Assembly: GCF_032108445.1 (NCBI RefSeq)
Contig: NZ_CP134876.1
Location: 4,154,001-4,218,000, forward strand
DNA length: 64,000 nt
From: Micromonospora halotolerans
GTDB taxonomy: Bacteria > Actinomycetota > Actinomycetes > Mycobacteriales > Micromonosporaceae
Direction: 5' to 3'
The notes beneath the pieces were generated by a model, which was given only the letters and a program-made list of their open reading frames with translations, did not search any database and had not been told where the DNA came from. Made by a program: the position numbers and the translations under genes. Each line of letters starts with the position of its first letter. The stretch's first letter is position 1. This document shows positions 1-7,388 of this stretch, one piece after another.

Positions 1-131
1 TCGGCCACTCCGACCCCGGATTCACCCTTTGGGTGTACACGCACCTCATGCCGGCCAGCGAGGAACGCACCCGCAACGCCATCGACCGACTGTTCCGGCC
101 CCGGGTGCTTGACGGCCCAGAGACGGCCTGA
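1..131 (+). CDS. tyrosine recombinase (phage-type integrase), C-terminal end only
   Basis: The first 131 bases encode the last 42 residues of a protein that begins left of the window. The tail reads GHSDPGFTLWVYTHLMP and then a basic, helical end. GHSDP...VYTHLMP is the box II segment of actinobacterial tyrosine integrases: the histidine follows the conserved glycine and the tyrosine in VYTH is the expected nucleophile. The reading frame starts at base 3 and stops with TGA at 129-131. Such enzymes integrate phages or integrative plasmids by site-specific recombination, usually at a tRNA gene. No tRNA is visible next to it here, so any element it belonged to should lie mostly to the left. It may be an intact gene or a relic; the window cannot tell. 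Confidence 0.85.
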   Translation, partial: GHSDPGFTLWVYTHLMPASEERTRNAIDRLFRPRVLDGPETA

Positions 132-180
132 GGTGGGAGAGTGGCCGTCTTCCCCCAGCTCGCGCCCATGCTCTCACCAG

Positions 181-213
181 AATCCGGCGTACAGGTCGAC
201 TCGTCCGTCGCCC
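181..213. repeat. imperfect 33-bp direct repeat, copy A
   Basis: The stretch consists of a 12-mer AATCCGGCGTAC, six variable bases, and a 15-mer ACTCGTCCGTCGCCC. The same two blocks, with five variable bases between them, recur at 4531-4562. Copy A lies 50 bases after the integrase stop codon. It could be an attachment-site remnant or a dispersed repeat; the sequence does not decide. Confidence 0.6.
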
Positions 214-335
214 ACCAGGTCAGCCGCCGTCATAAGCACCGACAGGTGGCCTGCCCGAGCACGCACGCCGACCTCGACCATCTGGCGCGTGCCGCCGGTC
301 GCGATCACGCCTGTGGGTACGCCCGAGAATCCGAG

Positions 336-372
336 CCCCTCTGGTGGGGGAGAGGAATCCCCCCAGGAGGGG
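336..372 (+). terminator. GC-rich hairpin before the first membrane-protein gene
   Basis: CCCCTCTGGTGGGGG at 336-350 can pair, with a small bulge, with CCCCCCAGGAGGGG at 359-372 across an 8-base loop. There is no T-run. It may end transcription from the integrase gene or act as a leader hairpin for the gene starting at 409. Otherwise the 131-408 gap shows no gene. Confidence 0.45.
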
Positions 373-408
373 AGGCGTGATGCCACCCGCGTCAATGATC
401 TTGGTGGT

Positions 409-912
409 ATGAGAGTTCACGCCAGCCCTCGTTGGGCGTACGGCACGTTCGCGTGGTTGCTGCTCTTCGTCGTCTCCCACGTGGTCGTGGTGTTCCTGCC
501 CGGCGACGATCCGACCGGCGACGGACCCTGGAGTTTCAGGGCGTACGTGATCTTCAACATCGTTCTCATCCTCATGTCGGCCGTCGGGGCGGCTGTCGTT
601 GTCGCCACCGTCCGGCCCTGGGGTCGACGCGTCCCGCGATGGATGCTCCTCACGCCGCTGTGGTTCGGCAGCGCGCTGCTCGTCGTCCGGGGGGTTCCCG
701 GGATGGTCGAGAACCTGCTCATGGCTACCGGCAACCGCGGCGGCTTCGTGGGGAGGGACGACATCTCCACGGCTGAGTTCTGGGCCGGGATCGGCATCAA
801 CACCTATTTCTTCGTGGGCGCGGTGCTGCTCGTCGTGACAACGGTCTCCTACGTCCGCCGATCACGGGGAGCCGGTGTCCGCACAGGACGGTCGGGTCCG
901 GATCCGGTATGA
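409..912 (+). CDS. small integral membrane protein (related to the next gene)
   Basis: The 167-residue product has four likely membrane helices: near residues 11-29, 45-67, 80-95 and 130-150. Between helices two and three it carries VPRWMLLTPLWFGSALLV. The next gene has VPRWLPLTPTVLGSALMI at the equivalent place, so the two are paralogous neighbours. I chose ATG 409 because the longer open frame upstream is proline- and serine-rich and runs through a hairpin. No clear ribosome-binding site precedes the ATG. I do not recognise a function; there are no catalytic motifs. It is probably a plasma-membrane protein of unknown role. Confidence 0.7.
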   Translation: MRVHASPRWAYGTFAWLLLFVVSHVVVVFLPGDDPTGDGPWSFRAYVIFNIVLILMSAVGAAVVVATVRPWGRRVPRWMLLTPLWFGSALLVVRGVPGMVENLLMATGNRGGFVGRDDISTAEFWAGIGINTYFFVGAVLLVVTTVSYVRRSRGAGVRTGRSGPDPV

Positions 913-1071
913 GACGGCCGCGACACACAGGGCCCACCCGTAGCCCCCGGTCCGCCCCACCGCCAGGCGCGCCCGCTCGGGCAGCCGACGAGCTGCCTTC
1001 CCCCTAGCGAGGGAGCGTGATCCCGCAGCCGGGTGAGGCGCCGCGTCGAGGCGCGGTGACATCGTCGGCCC

Positions 1072-1752
1072 ATGGGACGATCGGGACAACGGGGATACAC
1101 CGAAGTGCGACGAGGCGGCACGGCTCAGGGCGCCGCCCGGACACCCTCCGGCGCAACGGCGCTGCGCACACCACCGCCGCCACCCTGGGCGCGCCGCGCG
1201 GGGCACGTCGCCTGGGTCGCCCCCATCCTCGGCTTCATCCCGCTGCACATCCCATGGATTCTCGGCATCCCGCTGTTCGCCCATCCCGATCCGTTCCGCG
1301 AGTGGTACCACGGTCGCGGACCGGGCGTGGGGGACCACCCGGTCGACGGGTTGCTCGGCCTGCCTGCCGGCGCGCTCTATCTCACCGTCCTGTGCGTCCT
1401 GGCCGGACTCGGCGGAGTGCTGGCCCTCGGACTCATCAGCGACTGGGGTCTGATCTTCCCGCGCTGGATACCGGTGCTGCGTGGACATCGGGTGCCACGA
1501 TGGCTGCCGTTGACGCCGACCGTCCTGGGATCCGCGTTGATGATCGGTTACGTGGCGACGCTGCCCTGGCAGCTCGCGGCCGAACTCGCCGACACCAACC
1601 CGGAGGACGACATCTTCACCGCCACCGGTGTCCTCCTCGGCCTGCCGCTGCTGCTGGCGTGGGCGATCGCCCTGCCCGTCGCCGGCTGGTCCTACTACCG
1701 CCGCACCCGGGCCCCACGCCGATTGCCCGCCGGGAAAACCCGTTGCGCGTGA
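1072..1752 (+). CDS. integral membrane protein, paralogue of the preceding gene
   Basis: This 226-residue protein has a 40-residue polar, proline-rich N-terminal stretch and then four predicted membrane helices, near residues 43-62, 98-122, 145-163 and 188-210. The shared motif VPRWLPLTPTVLGSALMI lies between the second and third helix, and the C-terminal end is basic, so it is probably cytoplasmic. It follows its shorter paralogue in the same direction after a 159-base gap, which suggests an old tandem duplication. The function is unknown. The start ATG 1072 gives the longest plausible frame; a later start just before the first helix is possible. Confidence 0.7.
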   Translation: MGRSGQRGYTEVRRGGTAQGAARTPSGATALRTPPPPPWARRAGHVAWVAPILGFIPLHIPWILGIPLFAHPDPFREWYHGRGPGVGDHPVDGLLGLPAGALYLTVLCVLAGLGGVLALGLISDWGLIFPRWIPVLRGHRVPRWLPLTPTVLGSALMIGYVATLPWQLAAELADTNPEDDIFTATGVLLGLPLLLAWAIALPVAGWSYYRRTRAPRRLPAGKTRCA

Positions 1753-1804
1753 CCCGGCGCCGGATGTCTGGTTGATCGGCCGCCGGTACCGGAGGGAACG
1801 TGCC

Positions 1805-2359
1805 ATGTCGCTACCCGCCCCCACGCTGCACACCACTCGCCTGAGACTGCGTCCGTTCGACGACGCGGATGCGGACGACCTCTTCGCGCTGCACAGCAGC
1901 CCCTACGTGTTGCGCTACTGGGACTCGCCCCCGTGGAGCGAACGTGTGCGCGCCGAGCGGTTCATCGCGGCCTGCCGGCAGATGGCCGAGGGGGGCACCG
2001 GGGCGCGGCTGGCCGTGGATCGTGACTCCGACGGGGCGTTTCTCGGCTGGTGCGGCCTGAGCCGGTGGAATCCGGACTACCGCAGCGCATCGCTGGGCTA
2101 CTGCTTCGACGACGCGGCGTGGGGCCACGGCTACGCGACGGAGGCCGCGCGCGCTCTGCTCGGATGGGCGTTCGACACGCTGGACCTGAATCGCGTCCAG
2201 GCCGAGACCGATACCCGCAACGCGGCATCCGCCCGGGTGCTGGAGAAGCTCGGGTTCGTGCGGGAGGGGACGTTGCGGGAGGACTGCGTCGTGAACGGCG
2301 AGGTCTCCGACTCGTGGGTCTACGGGCTGATCAGGCGGGAGTGGCGGCCGCCGTCCTGA
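1805..2359 (+). CDS. GNAT-family N-acetyltransferase (RimJ/RimL type)
   Basis: The 184-residue protein opens with TLHTTRLRLRPFDDADADDL, the usual beginning of RimJ/RimL-like acetyltransferases. The acetyl-CoA-binding loop is WGHGYATEAARALLGWAF near residues 104-121. The family C-terminal pattern NAASARVLEKLGFVREGTL follows. It should transfer an acetyl group from acetyl-CoA to an amine on a protein, small molecule or antibiotic; the substrate cannot be read from sequence. The ATG at 1805 has a purine-rich GGAGGG ten bases upstream. Its last 40 bases overlap the end of the convergent MFS gene, so no terminator separates the two. Confidence 0.9.
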   Translation: MSLPAPTLHTTRLRLRPFDDADADDLFALHSSPYVLRYWDSPPWSERVRAERFIAACRQMAEGGTGARLAVDRDSDGAFLGWCGLSRWNPDYRSASLGYCFDDAAWGHGYATEAARALLGWAFDTLDLNRVQAETDTRNAASARVLEKLGFVREGTLREDCVVNGEVSDSWVYGLIRREWRPPS

Positions 2360-3558
2360 GCGGGGGCCGGTAGCCCCTGCGGTGCCCGGGCCGGGGGCCG
2401 GGCGGGCGAGCGGCGGGACAGCAGGTATCCGGTCAGCGCGGCGGCAACCCCGGCCAGCCCGGCCGCCGCGAAACCGCCCGCCGGCACGGAGGCGCTGATC
2501 GCCACCCCGGCCACGGGGGATCCGAGCGCGAACCCGGCGCTCAGCGCCGAGGACTGCAGGCCGGTCGCCTCGCCGCGCACGCCGGCCGGCGCCAGCCGGC
2601 TCACCGCGTGGGCCACCGCGGAGAGGGTCGGCGCGGCGAGCAGCCCCGCTGCGGCGCCGGCCACACACAGCCAGGGCCAGGTGTGGGCCAGGCCGGCGGG
2701 AACGGTCGCCAGCCCGAGCAGGCCGAGCAGCAGCCAGGTGGGCAGTGGCCGGGGGAACACGCCGTACGCCAGCCCGCCGGCGATGGAGGCCACGCCGTAG
2801 GTGGCCACGACCACGGCGGCCCAGGGCACCTGGCCGGCGTGTTCGAGGGTGGCGACGATGGCCAGGTCGGTGCCGCTGAGCACCATCGTGGCGCCGAAGG
2901 CCATCACCAGCACGGCGATCAGGCGGGGGTCCAGCCACTCCCGGCGACGGGGGCGGTCGAGCGTTCCGGCGTCCGCCTCGTCGTCGGCACGCAGCGGCGG
3001 GTCGAGCAGGGCGAGCCCCGCGCCACCCGCCGCGATGGCGGCACCGACGCCCCAGGCCACCACGCCCGGGGAGACCTGCGCCGCCAAGAAGATCACGATC
3101 GGCGGGCCCACCACGTACGAGAGTTCGCCCTGCACCGATTCCAGCGCGAACGCCGCCCGCCGCAGTCCCGCCGTCGTCATGGCGGCGATCGACTGCCTGG
3201 TCACGAGCTGAGCCGGCACCATCAGCAGACCGGCGGCGAAGGCGGCGCCCACCAGGATCCCGTACGGCAGGAGCGGCACGCTCAGCCAGAACACGACCTG
3301 CAGGACGACGGTGGTCAACAGCACGACACGCGCGCCGCGCCGGTCGATCATGCGGCCGAGCAGCGGCCCGCCCAGCGCCACCCCGGCGGTCAGGGCCGCC
3401 GCGACGCCACCCGCGGCCGCGTAGCTGAGGTCCAGCCCCAGCACGACGTACAGGGTCAGCGCCATCACGTCGGCGGTGATCGCGACGCGGGCGAGCAGCG
3501 AGACGCCCAGCAGCGCTGCCATCCCCGGCACGGTGAGCACCTGTCGGTATCCGGTCAC
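2320..3558 (-). CDS. MFS transporter, probable drug or metabolite exporter
   Basis: The 412-residue protein consists almost wholly of hydrophobic helices, about twelve, with the MFS motif A variant GPLLGRMIDRRGARVVLL between helices two and three. It probably sits in the plasma membrane and exports small molecules by proton antiport. The substrate is unknown. The gene is divergent from a LysR-type regulator 71 bases away, a classic regulator/exporter pair, and the intervening DNA holds a LysR box. The C-terminus overlaps the convergent acetyltransferase gene by 40 bases. The start ATG at 3558 is the first in frame and agrees with the usual short N-terminus before helix one. Confidence 0.9.
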   Translation of the reverse strand: MTGYRQVLTVPGMAALLGVSLLARVAITADVMALTLYVVLGLDLSYAAAGGVAAALTAGVALGGPLLGRMIDRRGARVVLLTTVVLQVVFWLSVPLLPYGILVGAAFAAGLLMVPAQLVTRQSIAAMTTAGLRRAAFALESVQGELSYVVGPPIVIFLAAQVSPGVVAWGVGAAIAAGGAGLALLDPPLRADDEADAGTLDRPRRREWLDPRLIAVLVMAFGATMVLSGTDLAIVATLEHAGQVPWAAVVVATYGVASIAGGLAYGVFPRPLPTWLLLGLLGLATVPAGLAHTWPWLCVAGAAAGLLAAPTLSAVAHAVSRLAPAGVRGEATGLQSSALSAGFALGSPVAGVAISASVPAGGFAAAGLAGVAAALTGYLLSRRSPARPPARAPQGLPAPAQDGGRHSRLISP

Positions 3559-3614
3559 CCTGCGACGCTAGATCCGCCGCCGAGCCATAGGAAGTGGCGA
3601 GTTTGCTGGCACCA

Positions 3615-3633
3615 CCATAATGATTGGTTATGG
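3615..3633. promoter_or_regulatory. LysR-type box and leaderless promoter of the LysR gene
   Basis: CCATAA and TTATGG form a perfect 6-bp inverted repeat with a 7-bp spacer. The central T and A (3618, 3630) are eleven bases apart, the T-N11-A signature of LysR binding. The right arm contains the ATG of the regulator. CATAAT at 3616-3621 can serve as a -10 element with the ATG eight bases further on, so the transcript would be leaderless and bound regulator would block its own promoter. Confidence 0.7.
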
Positions 3634-4472
3634 CCAGGGACCTGGAGACCGCGTTGCTGCGGTCGTTCGTGACCGCCGTCCGGGCGGGCAGCATCAGTCG
3701 GGCCGCCACCGCGCTCGGCCACACCCAGCCCGCGCTCAGCCAGCAGTTGCGCAAGCTCGAGAGGGTCGTCGGCCGCCCGTTGCTCAACCGGTCGCCGGCC
3801 GGCGTCTCGCCCACCCGGGCGGGTGAGGAGCTGCTGCCGTACGCCGAGCGCATCCTGTCGCTCTCCGCGCAGGCACTCACCGAAACCGGGCGCGCGCTCA
3901 CCGGGCACTGCGTCGTCGGGTTGCTCGAAGACCTGGCCGCGTCACAACTTCCGCAGGCACTCGCCGACCTCGCCCGGCTGCACCCCGGCGCCACGCTGGA
4001 GGTGCTCAGCATCTCCAGCGCCGCGATGCGGGAGGCCTACGACGCGGGCCGCGTCCAACTCGTGCTCGACGCGCTGCCGGACCTTCCCGGGCCGCCCCGC
4101 TGGACCGTGCGCCGCCCGCTGGTCTGGGCGATCGGCCAGGGCGTGGACGTGGCCGCCGATCCGCTGCCGGTGGTGCTGTTCTCGAACCCGTGCTCCTGGC
4201 GTACCTCGGTGCTGGAGACGTTGCAACGTACCGATCGGCGCTGGCGGGTGACGTTCGAGAGCAACAGCCTGCTCGGTGTGCTCGCCGCGGTACGGGCCGG
4301 GCTCGGCGTCGCGGCGCTCATGCCCGCGAACCTCGAACCGGTCATGGCCTGCCACGACGCGGCCGCCCTGCCCGCCCTGCCGGACGTCGAGTTCGGCCTC
4401 GCCCGGCACCCCCGGAACGAGGGTGACCCGCTGGTCGATGCCGTGGAGACCGCGCTGCGACGCACGATCTGA
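3630..4472 (+). CDS. LysR-family transcriptional regulator
   Basis: The 280-residue protein begins with a winged helix-turn-helix (residues about 4-62): FVTAVRAGSISRAATALGHTQPALSQQLRKLE is the LysR signature. The rest is a periplasmic-binding-protein-like effector domain. The ATG at 3630 is preferred over an upstream TTG (3624): it lies a leaderless distance after a CATAAT -10 element and no ribosome-binding site exists. The gene is divergent from the MFS transporter, so it probably senses a ligand of that pump, activates the pump and represses itself. The small C-terminal domain lacks about 15 residues relative to long family members. The ligand is unknown. Confidence 0.93.
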   Translation: MARDLETALLRSFVTAVRAGSISRAATALGHTQPALSQQLRKLERVVGRPLLNRSPAGVSPTRAGEELLPYAERILSLSAQALTETGRALTGHCVVGLLEDLAASQLPQALADLARLHPGATLEVLSISSAAMREAYDAGRVQLVLDALPDLPGPPRWTVRRPLVWAIGQGVDVAADPLPVVLFSNPCSWRTSVLETLQRTDRRWRVTFESNSLLGVLAAVRAGLGVAALMPANLEPVMACHDAAALPALPDVEFGLARHPRNEGDPLVDAVETALRRTI

Positions 4473-4530
4473 GTGTCGCCGGCGTGACGCGGGTCTCCCT
4501 CGGCAATCCCGCGGGGCGGATCACCACGGG

Positions 4531-4562
4531 AATCCGGCGTACCGTCTACTCGTCCGTCGCCC
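4531..4562. repeat. imperfect direct repeat, copy B
   Basis: This repeats the blocks AATCCGGCGTAC and ACTCGTCCGTCGCCC seen at 181-213, with CGTCT between them instead of six different bases. It lies in the 184-base spacer between the LysR gene and the phosphatase gene. The spacer shows no gene of its own. Confidence 0.6.
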
Positions 4563-4656
4563 CGCGCGCCGGATGTCCGATTCGACCAACCGGCGGGACG
4601 GCCGTCCCAGGGGCCGCCGGAAGCGGAACTTGTCGGGACGCAACTAGGATCGTGGG

Positions 4657-5868
4657 GTGGTTCGGGCGGAGGTCCTGGGGGACGAGCAGTGGTTACGCCG
4701 TATCGAGGCGGTAACCGACGCGACGCTGTCCCGACTCGATGTCGCCGACCTCTTCGACGAGCTGCTCGACCGGGTGCGTGACCTGTTGCGGGTCGACACG
4801 GCCGCGATCCTCCTGCTCGACGTCCGCGCCCAGCAGCTGGTGGCCACCGCCGCCCGGGGGCTGGAGGAGGAGGTCCGGCAGGGTTTCCGGGTGTCCGTCG
4901 GCCGCGGGTTCGCCGGCCAGGTCGCGTTCACCCGCCAGCCGGTCATCCTCCAGACCGTGACCAACGACAACGTCGTCAACCCGGTGCTCATCCAGACCGG
5001 GGTGCGGTCCCTCCTGGGCGTGCCGATCATGGCCCGGGGCGAGCTCGTCGGCGTGCTGCACGTGGGCACCCTGTCCCCGCGACAGTTCACCTTCGACGAC
5101 GTCCGCCTGCTCGAACTGGTCGCCGACCGGGTCAGCCTGGCCAGCAGCGCCCGGGCCAACACCCTGGACCAGACCGCGGCCCTGGCCCTGCAACGGAGCC
5201 TCATCCCCGCCGAACTGCCCCGTCTGCCCGACCTGGAACTGGCCGGCCGGTACATCCCGGGCCACGCCTCCGGCGTGGGCGGCGACTGGTACGACGTCTT
5301 CACCCTGCCGTCGGGCTGGCTGGGCGTGGTCGTCGGCGACGTCTCCGGGCACGGGCTTCAGTCCGCCGTCGTGATGGGCCGGGTCCGCAGCGCGCTGCGC
5401 GCCTACTCGCTGGTCTCCGAAGACCCGGCGGAGGTGCTCACCCTGCTCGACCGCAAGGTGGTCCACTTCGAGGCCGGCAGCCTGACCACCGCGCTGTACG
5501 CGATGATCTCCCCCGACCGGGAGACCCTGCGCGTCTCCGTGGCCGGCCACCCGCGCCCGGTGCTGGCCGCGCCCGGCCGCCCGAACACCGTGCTCGACGC
5601 GCACATCGATCCGCCGCTCGGCGCGGGCCGGAACCGGGAGCGGCGCAGCACGACGGCCGACTTCCCGCCCGGCTCGGTCCTGGTCGCCTACACCGACGGG
5701 CTGGTCGAGCGCCGTGGTGAGCTGTTCGACGCCGGCGTGGCCCGGTTGACCGCGGCCGTCCCGCTGGCTCCCGTCGACACGGTGGCCGCCACCGTTATGG
5801 CCACGCTGGACACCGAGCACCCCACCGACGACATCGCCCTGCTGGCCGTCCGCCGGTTGCCCCGGTAG
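4657..5868 (+). CDS. GAF domain plus SpoIIE-type PP2C serine/threonine phosphatase
   Basis: The 403-residue protein has an N-terminal helix, a GAF sensor domain (residues about 25-165) and a SpoIIE-type PP2C phosphatase domain (about 190-400). The metal-binding motifs are GGDWYDVF near residue 209, GDVSGHG near 227 and YTDGLVE near 344. Proteins of this design dephosphorylate anti-anti-sigma factors and so control partner-switching sigma factors; the GAF domain provides the input. There are no membrane helices, so it is cytoplasmic. No anti-sigma or antagonist gene lies beside it, and its partner is unknown. The start is the GTG at 4657; no strong ribosome-binding site precedes it. Confidence 0.92.
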   Translation: MVRAEVLGDEQWLRRIEAVTDATLSRLDVADLFDELLDRVRDLLRVDTAAILLLDVRAQQLVATAARGLEEEVRQGFRVSVGRGFAGQVAFTRQPVILQTVTNDNVVNPVLIQTGVRSLLGVPIMARGELVGVLHVGTLSPRQFTFDDVRLLELVADRVSLASSARANTLDQTAALALQRSLIPAELPRLPDLELAGRYIPGHASGVGGDWYDVFTLPSGWLGVVVGDVSGHGLQSAVVMGRVRSALRAYSLVSEDPAEVLTLLDRKVVHFEAGSLTTALYAMISPDRETLRVSVAGHPRPVLAAPGRPNTVLDAHIDPPLGAGRNRERRSTTADFPPGSVLVAYTDGLVERRGELFDAGVARLTAAVPLAPVDTVAATVMATLDTEHPTDDIALLAVRRLPR

Positions 5869-5875
5869 CCCCGCG

Positions 5876-6445
5876 TCAGCCCGGCGGCCAGTTCCGCAGC
5901 AGGGCGTCGAGCGCGTCGAGGGTGCGCGACCAGGTGGCGTCGGTCGTCCGTGGCGTGTGGCGGAAACCGCCGGCCCGCTCCAGCGACACGTAACCGTGGA
6001 AGGTGCTGTGCAGCAGGCGTACGGCGTCGGTCTGGTCGGGTTCGGCCAGCCGGTAACCGCGCAGGATCGCGCGGGTCATGTCGGCGTGCCGCCGTGCCGC
6101 GCTCGCCTCGGCGGTTTCCCGGTCGAGTTGCAGCTGCGCTGCGGCGTACCGGCCGGGGTGCTGGAGGGCGTAGTCGCGGTAGGCGTCGGCGAAGGCGACC
6201 AGCGCGTCCTTGCCCGCTCGCCCGGCGAGCGCGTCGGCGGCCCGGTCGGCCATCTCCGCCAGGGCCAGCATCGCCACCCGGACCCGCAGCTCCTGGGCGT
6301 TCCTGAGGTGGAAGTACAAGCTCGCGTCCTTCACCCCGAATCGGCGGGCGAGCGCCGAGACGGTGACGTTCTCGAAGCCGACCTCGTCGGCCATCTCCGC
6401 CGCCGCCAGGGTCAGGCGCTCGACCGTCAGCCCCGTACGGGCCAT
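5876..6445 (-). CDS. TetR/AcrR-family regulator
   Basis: The 189-residue protein has a TetR helix-turn-helix at residues about 8-55, including ENVTVSALARRFGVKDASLYFHLRNAQEL. Its all-helical C-terminal half with LLHSTFHGYVSLE resembles the WHG-type TetR ligand domain. I chose ATG 6445 rather than the GTG at 6454 because MARTGLTVERL is the natural family start and GGGTGGGA lies just upstream as a ribosome-binding site. It is divergent from the FBP-domain gene, with inverted repeats in between. Autoregulation and control of that gene are therefore likely; the ligand is unknown. Seven bases separate its stop from the end of the convergent phosphatase gene. Confidence 0.92.
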   Translation of the reverse strand: MARTGLTVERLTLAAAEMADEVGFENVTVSALARRFGVKDASLYFHLRNAQELRVRVAMLALAEMADRAADALAGRAGKDALVAFADAYRDYALQHPGRYAAAQLQLDRETAEASAARRHADMTRAILRGYRLAEPDQTDAVRLLHSTFHGYVSLERAGGFRHTPRTTDATWSRTLDALDALLRNWPPG

Positions 6446-6460
6446 GTGTCCCACCCCACG

Positions 6461-6500
6461 TCTAGATTCTCTAGTCTTCTACCTAGGAGGTCTAGACTAG
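6461..6500. promoter_or_regulatory. probable TetR operator
   Basis: CTAGTCT (6471-6477) and AGACTAG (6494-6500) are perfect inverted arms 16 bases apart. TCTAGA occurs at both 6461 and 6491, and the centre holds the palindrome CCTAGG. The cluster lies between the divergent TetR and FBP-domain genes, where both promoters must be. Confidence 0.65.
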
Positions 6501-6505
6501 CGCCT

Positions 6506-6991
6506 ATGACACCCCTGTCCGAGCCCGCCATCCGGGCCTCCTTCGTCAATTGCACCAAGGGCGAGGCGAAGCGCCTGGCCCTGCCCCGGGATCTTGCCGA
6601 GCGCCCCTGGGCTGACCTCGACTTCCTGGGCTGGCGCGATCCCGCCGCGACGGAGCGGGCCTACCTGGTCGCCGAGTCCGGTGCCGGGCTGCTCGGCGTC
6701 GCCCTGCGGGTGGCGTCGCAGGCCGGGCAGGGCCGGCGCAGCATGTGCTCGCTCTGCCTGACCACGCACACCGGGGACGGCGTCTCGCTGATGACCGCCC
6801 GCAAGGCCGGCCCGGCCGGCCGGGCCGGAAACTCGGTCGGCAGCTACCTCTGCACCGACCTGGCCTGCTCCCTCTACCTGCGAGGGAAGAAGAACGCCGG
6901 CCGGCGCCTCGACGAGTCCCTCACGCTGGCCGAGAAGATCGACCGGACCACGGCCAACCTGGCCGCCTTCCTCCAGCGGGTCGTCGAATAG
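6506..6991 (+). CDS. FBP-domain (FusB-like) zinc-finger protein
   Basis: The 161-residue protein matches the FBP/FusB family: an N-terminal helical part (FVNCTKGEAKRLALP) and a C-terminal treble-clef zinc finger. The likely ligands are two cysteines in CSLC near residue 82 and two in CTDLACSLYLRGKK near residue 127. FusB-type proteins bind elongation factor G on the ribosome and can relieve fusidic acid inhibition; actinobacterial chromosomal members are mostly uncharacterised. It is divergent from a TetR regulator, which suggests inducible expression. The ATG is at 6506; AGGAGG at 6485 is fifteen bases away, farther than usual. A resistance role is inference only. Confidence 0.82.
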   Translation: MTPLSEPAIRASFVNCTKGEAKRLALPRDLAERPWADLDFLGWRDPAATERAYLVAESGAGLLGVALRVASQAGQGRRSMCSLCLTTHTGDGVSLMTARKAGPAGRAGNSVGSYLCTDLACSLYLRGKKNAGRRLDESLTLAEKIDRTTANLAAFLQRVVE

Positions 6992-7026
6992 GTGGGCATT
7001 CCTCCCCGGCGCGGCTGCCGGGACCC

Positions 7027-7055
7027 CTATGTAGAGTTGCGATATAGTCTCGCCC
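7027..7055 (+). promoter_or_regulatory. leaderless promoter and probable operator of the PadR gene
   Basis: TATAGT at 7043-7048 is a good -10 element that ends seven bases before the ATG at 7056, so the transcript is probably leaderless. CTAT (7027-7030) and ATAG (7044-7047) are inverted arms spaced as in PadR operators. Binding there would cover the -10 element and give autorepression. Confidence 0.55.
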
Positions 7056-7388
7056 ATGCGGTTGACGATCCCGGTGGCCAAGGTGCTCTCCGCGCTTCTC
7101 GCCGACCCCGAAGCCCCGCGCTACGGGCTCGACCTGATGAAGCTCACCGGCCTGCCCAGCGGCACCCTCTATCCGGTCCTGCACCGGCTCCAGGCGGCCG
7201 GCTGGCTCGCCGCCGACTGGGAGGAGGTGGACCCGGTCGCCGCCGGCCGGCCCGCCCGCCGCTACTACCGGCTCACCGGCGAGGGGGTGGGTGCCGCCCG
7301 GCTGGCGCTGGCCGAACTGCGCGCCCTCACCCCCGGAAGCGGGACGGTCCGGGGCGGCGCCGAGCCGACGGGAGCCCCGGCGTGGTGA
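7056..7388 (+). CDS. PadR-family transcriptional regulator
   Basis: The 110-residue protein is a compact winged-helix PadR regulator. The signature is LSALLADPEAPRYGLDLMKLTGLPSGTLYPVLHRLQAAGWL, then the wing RRYYRLTGEGV. It has no long C-terminal dimerisation domain, so it is a PadR-s2 type. The stop overlaps the start of the next gene by four bases (GTGA), so the two are translationally coupled. This pairing of a short PadR with a multi-helix membrane protein is common in actinobacteria; the regulator normally represses its own operon until an inducer or stress appears. Confidence 0.93.
   Translation: MRLTIPVAKVLSALLADPEAPRYGLDLMKLTGLPSGTLYPVLHRLQAAGWLAADWEEVDPVAAGRPARRYYRLTGEGVGAARLALAELRALTPGSGTVRGGAEPTGAPAW

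Noticed and set aside
131..408. tRNA gene or its 3' end as integrase attachment site
   Set aside because: I could not fold a cloverleaf or find a T-arm signature in this stretch or its complement.
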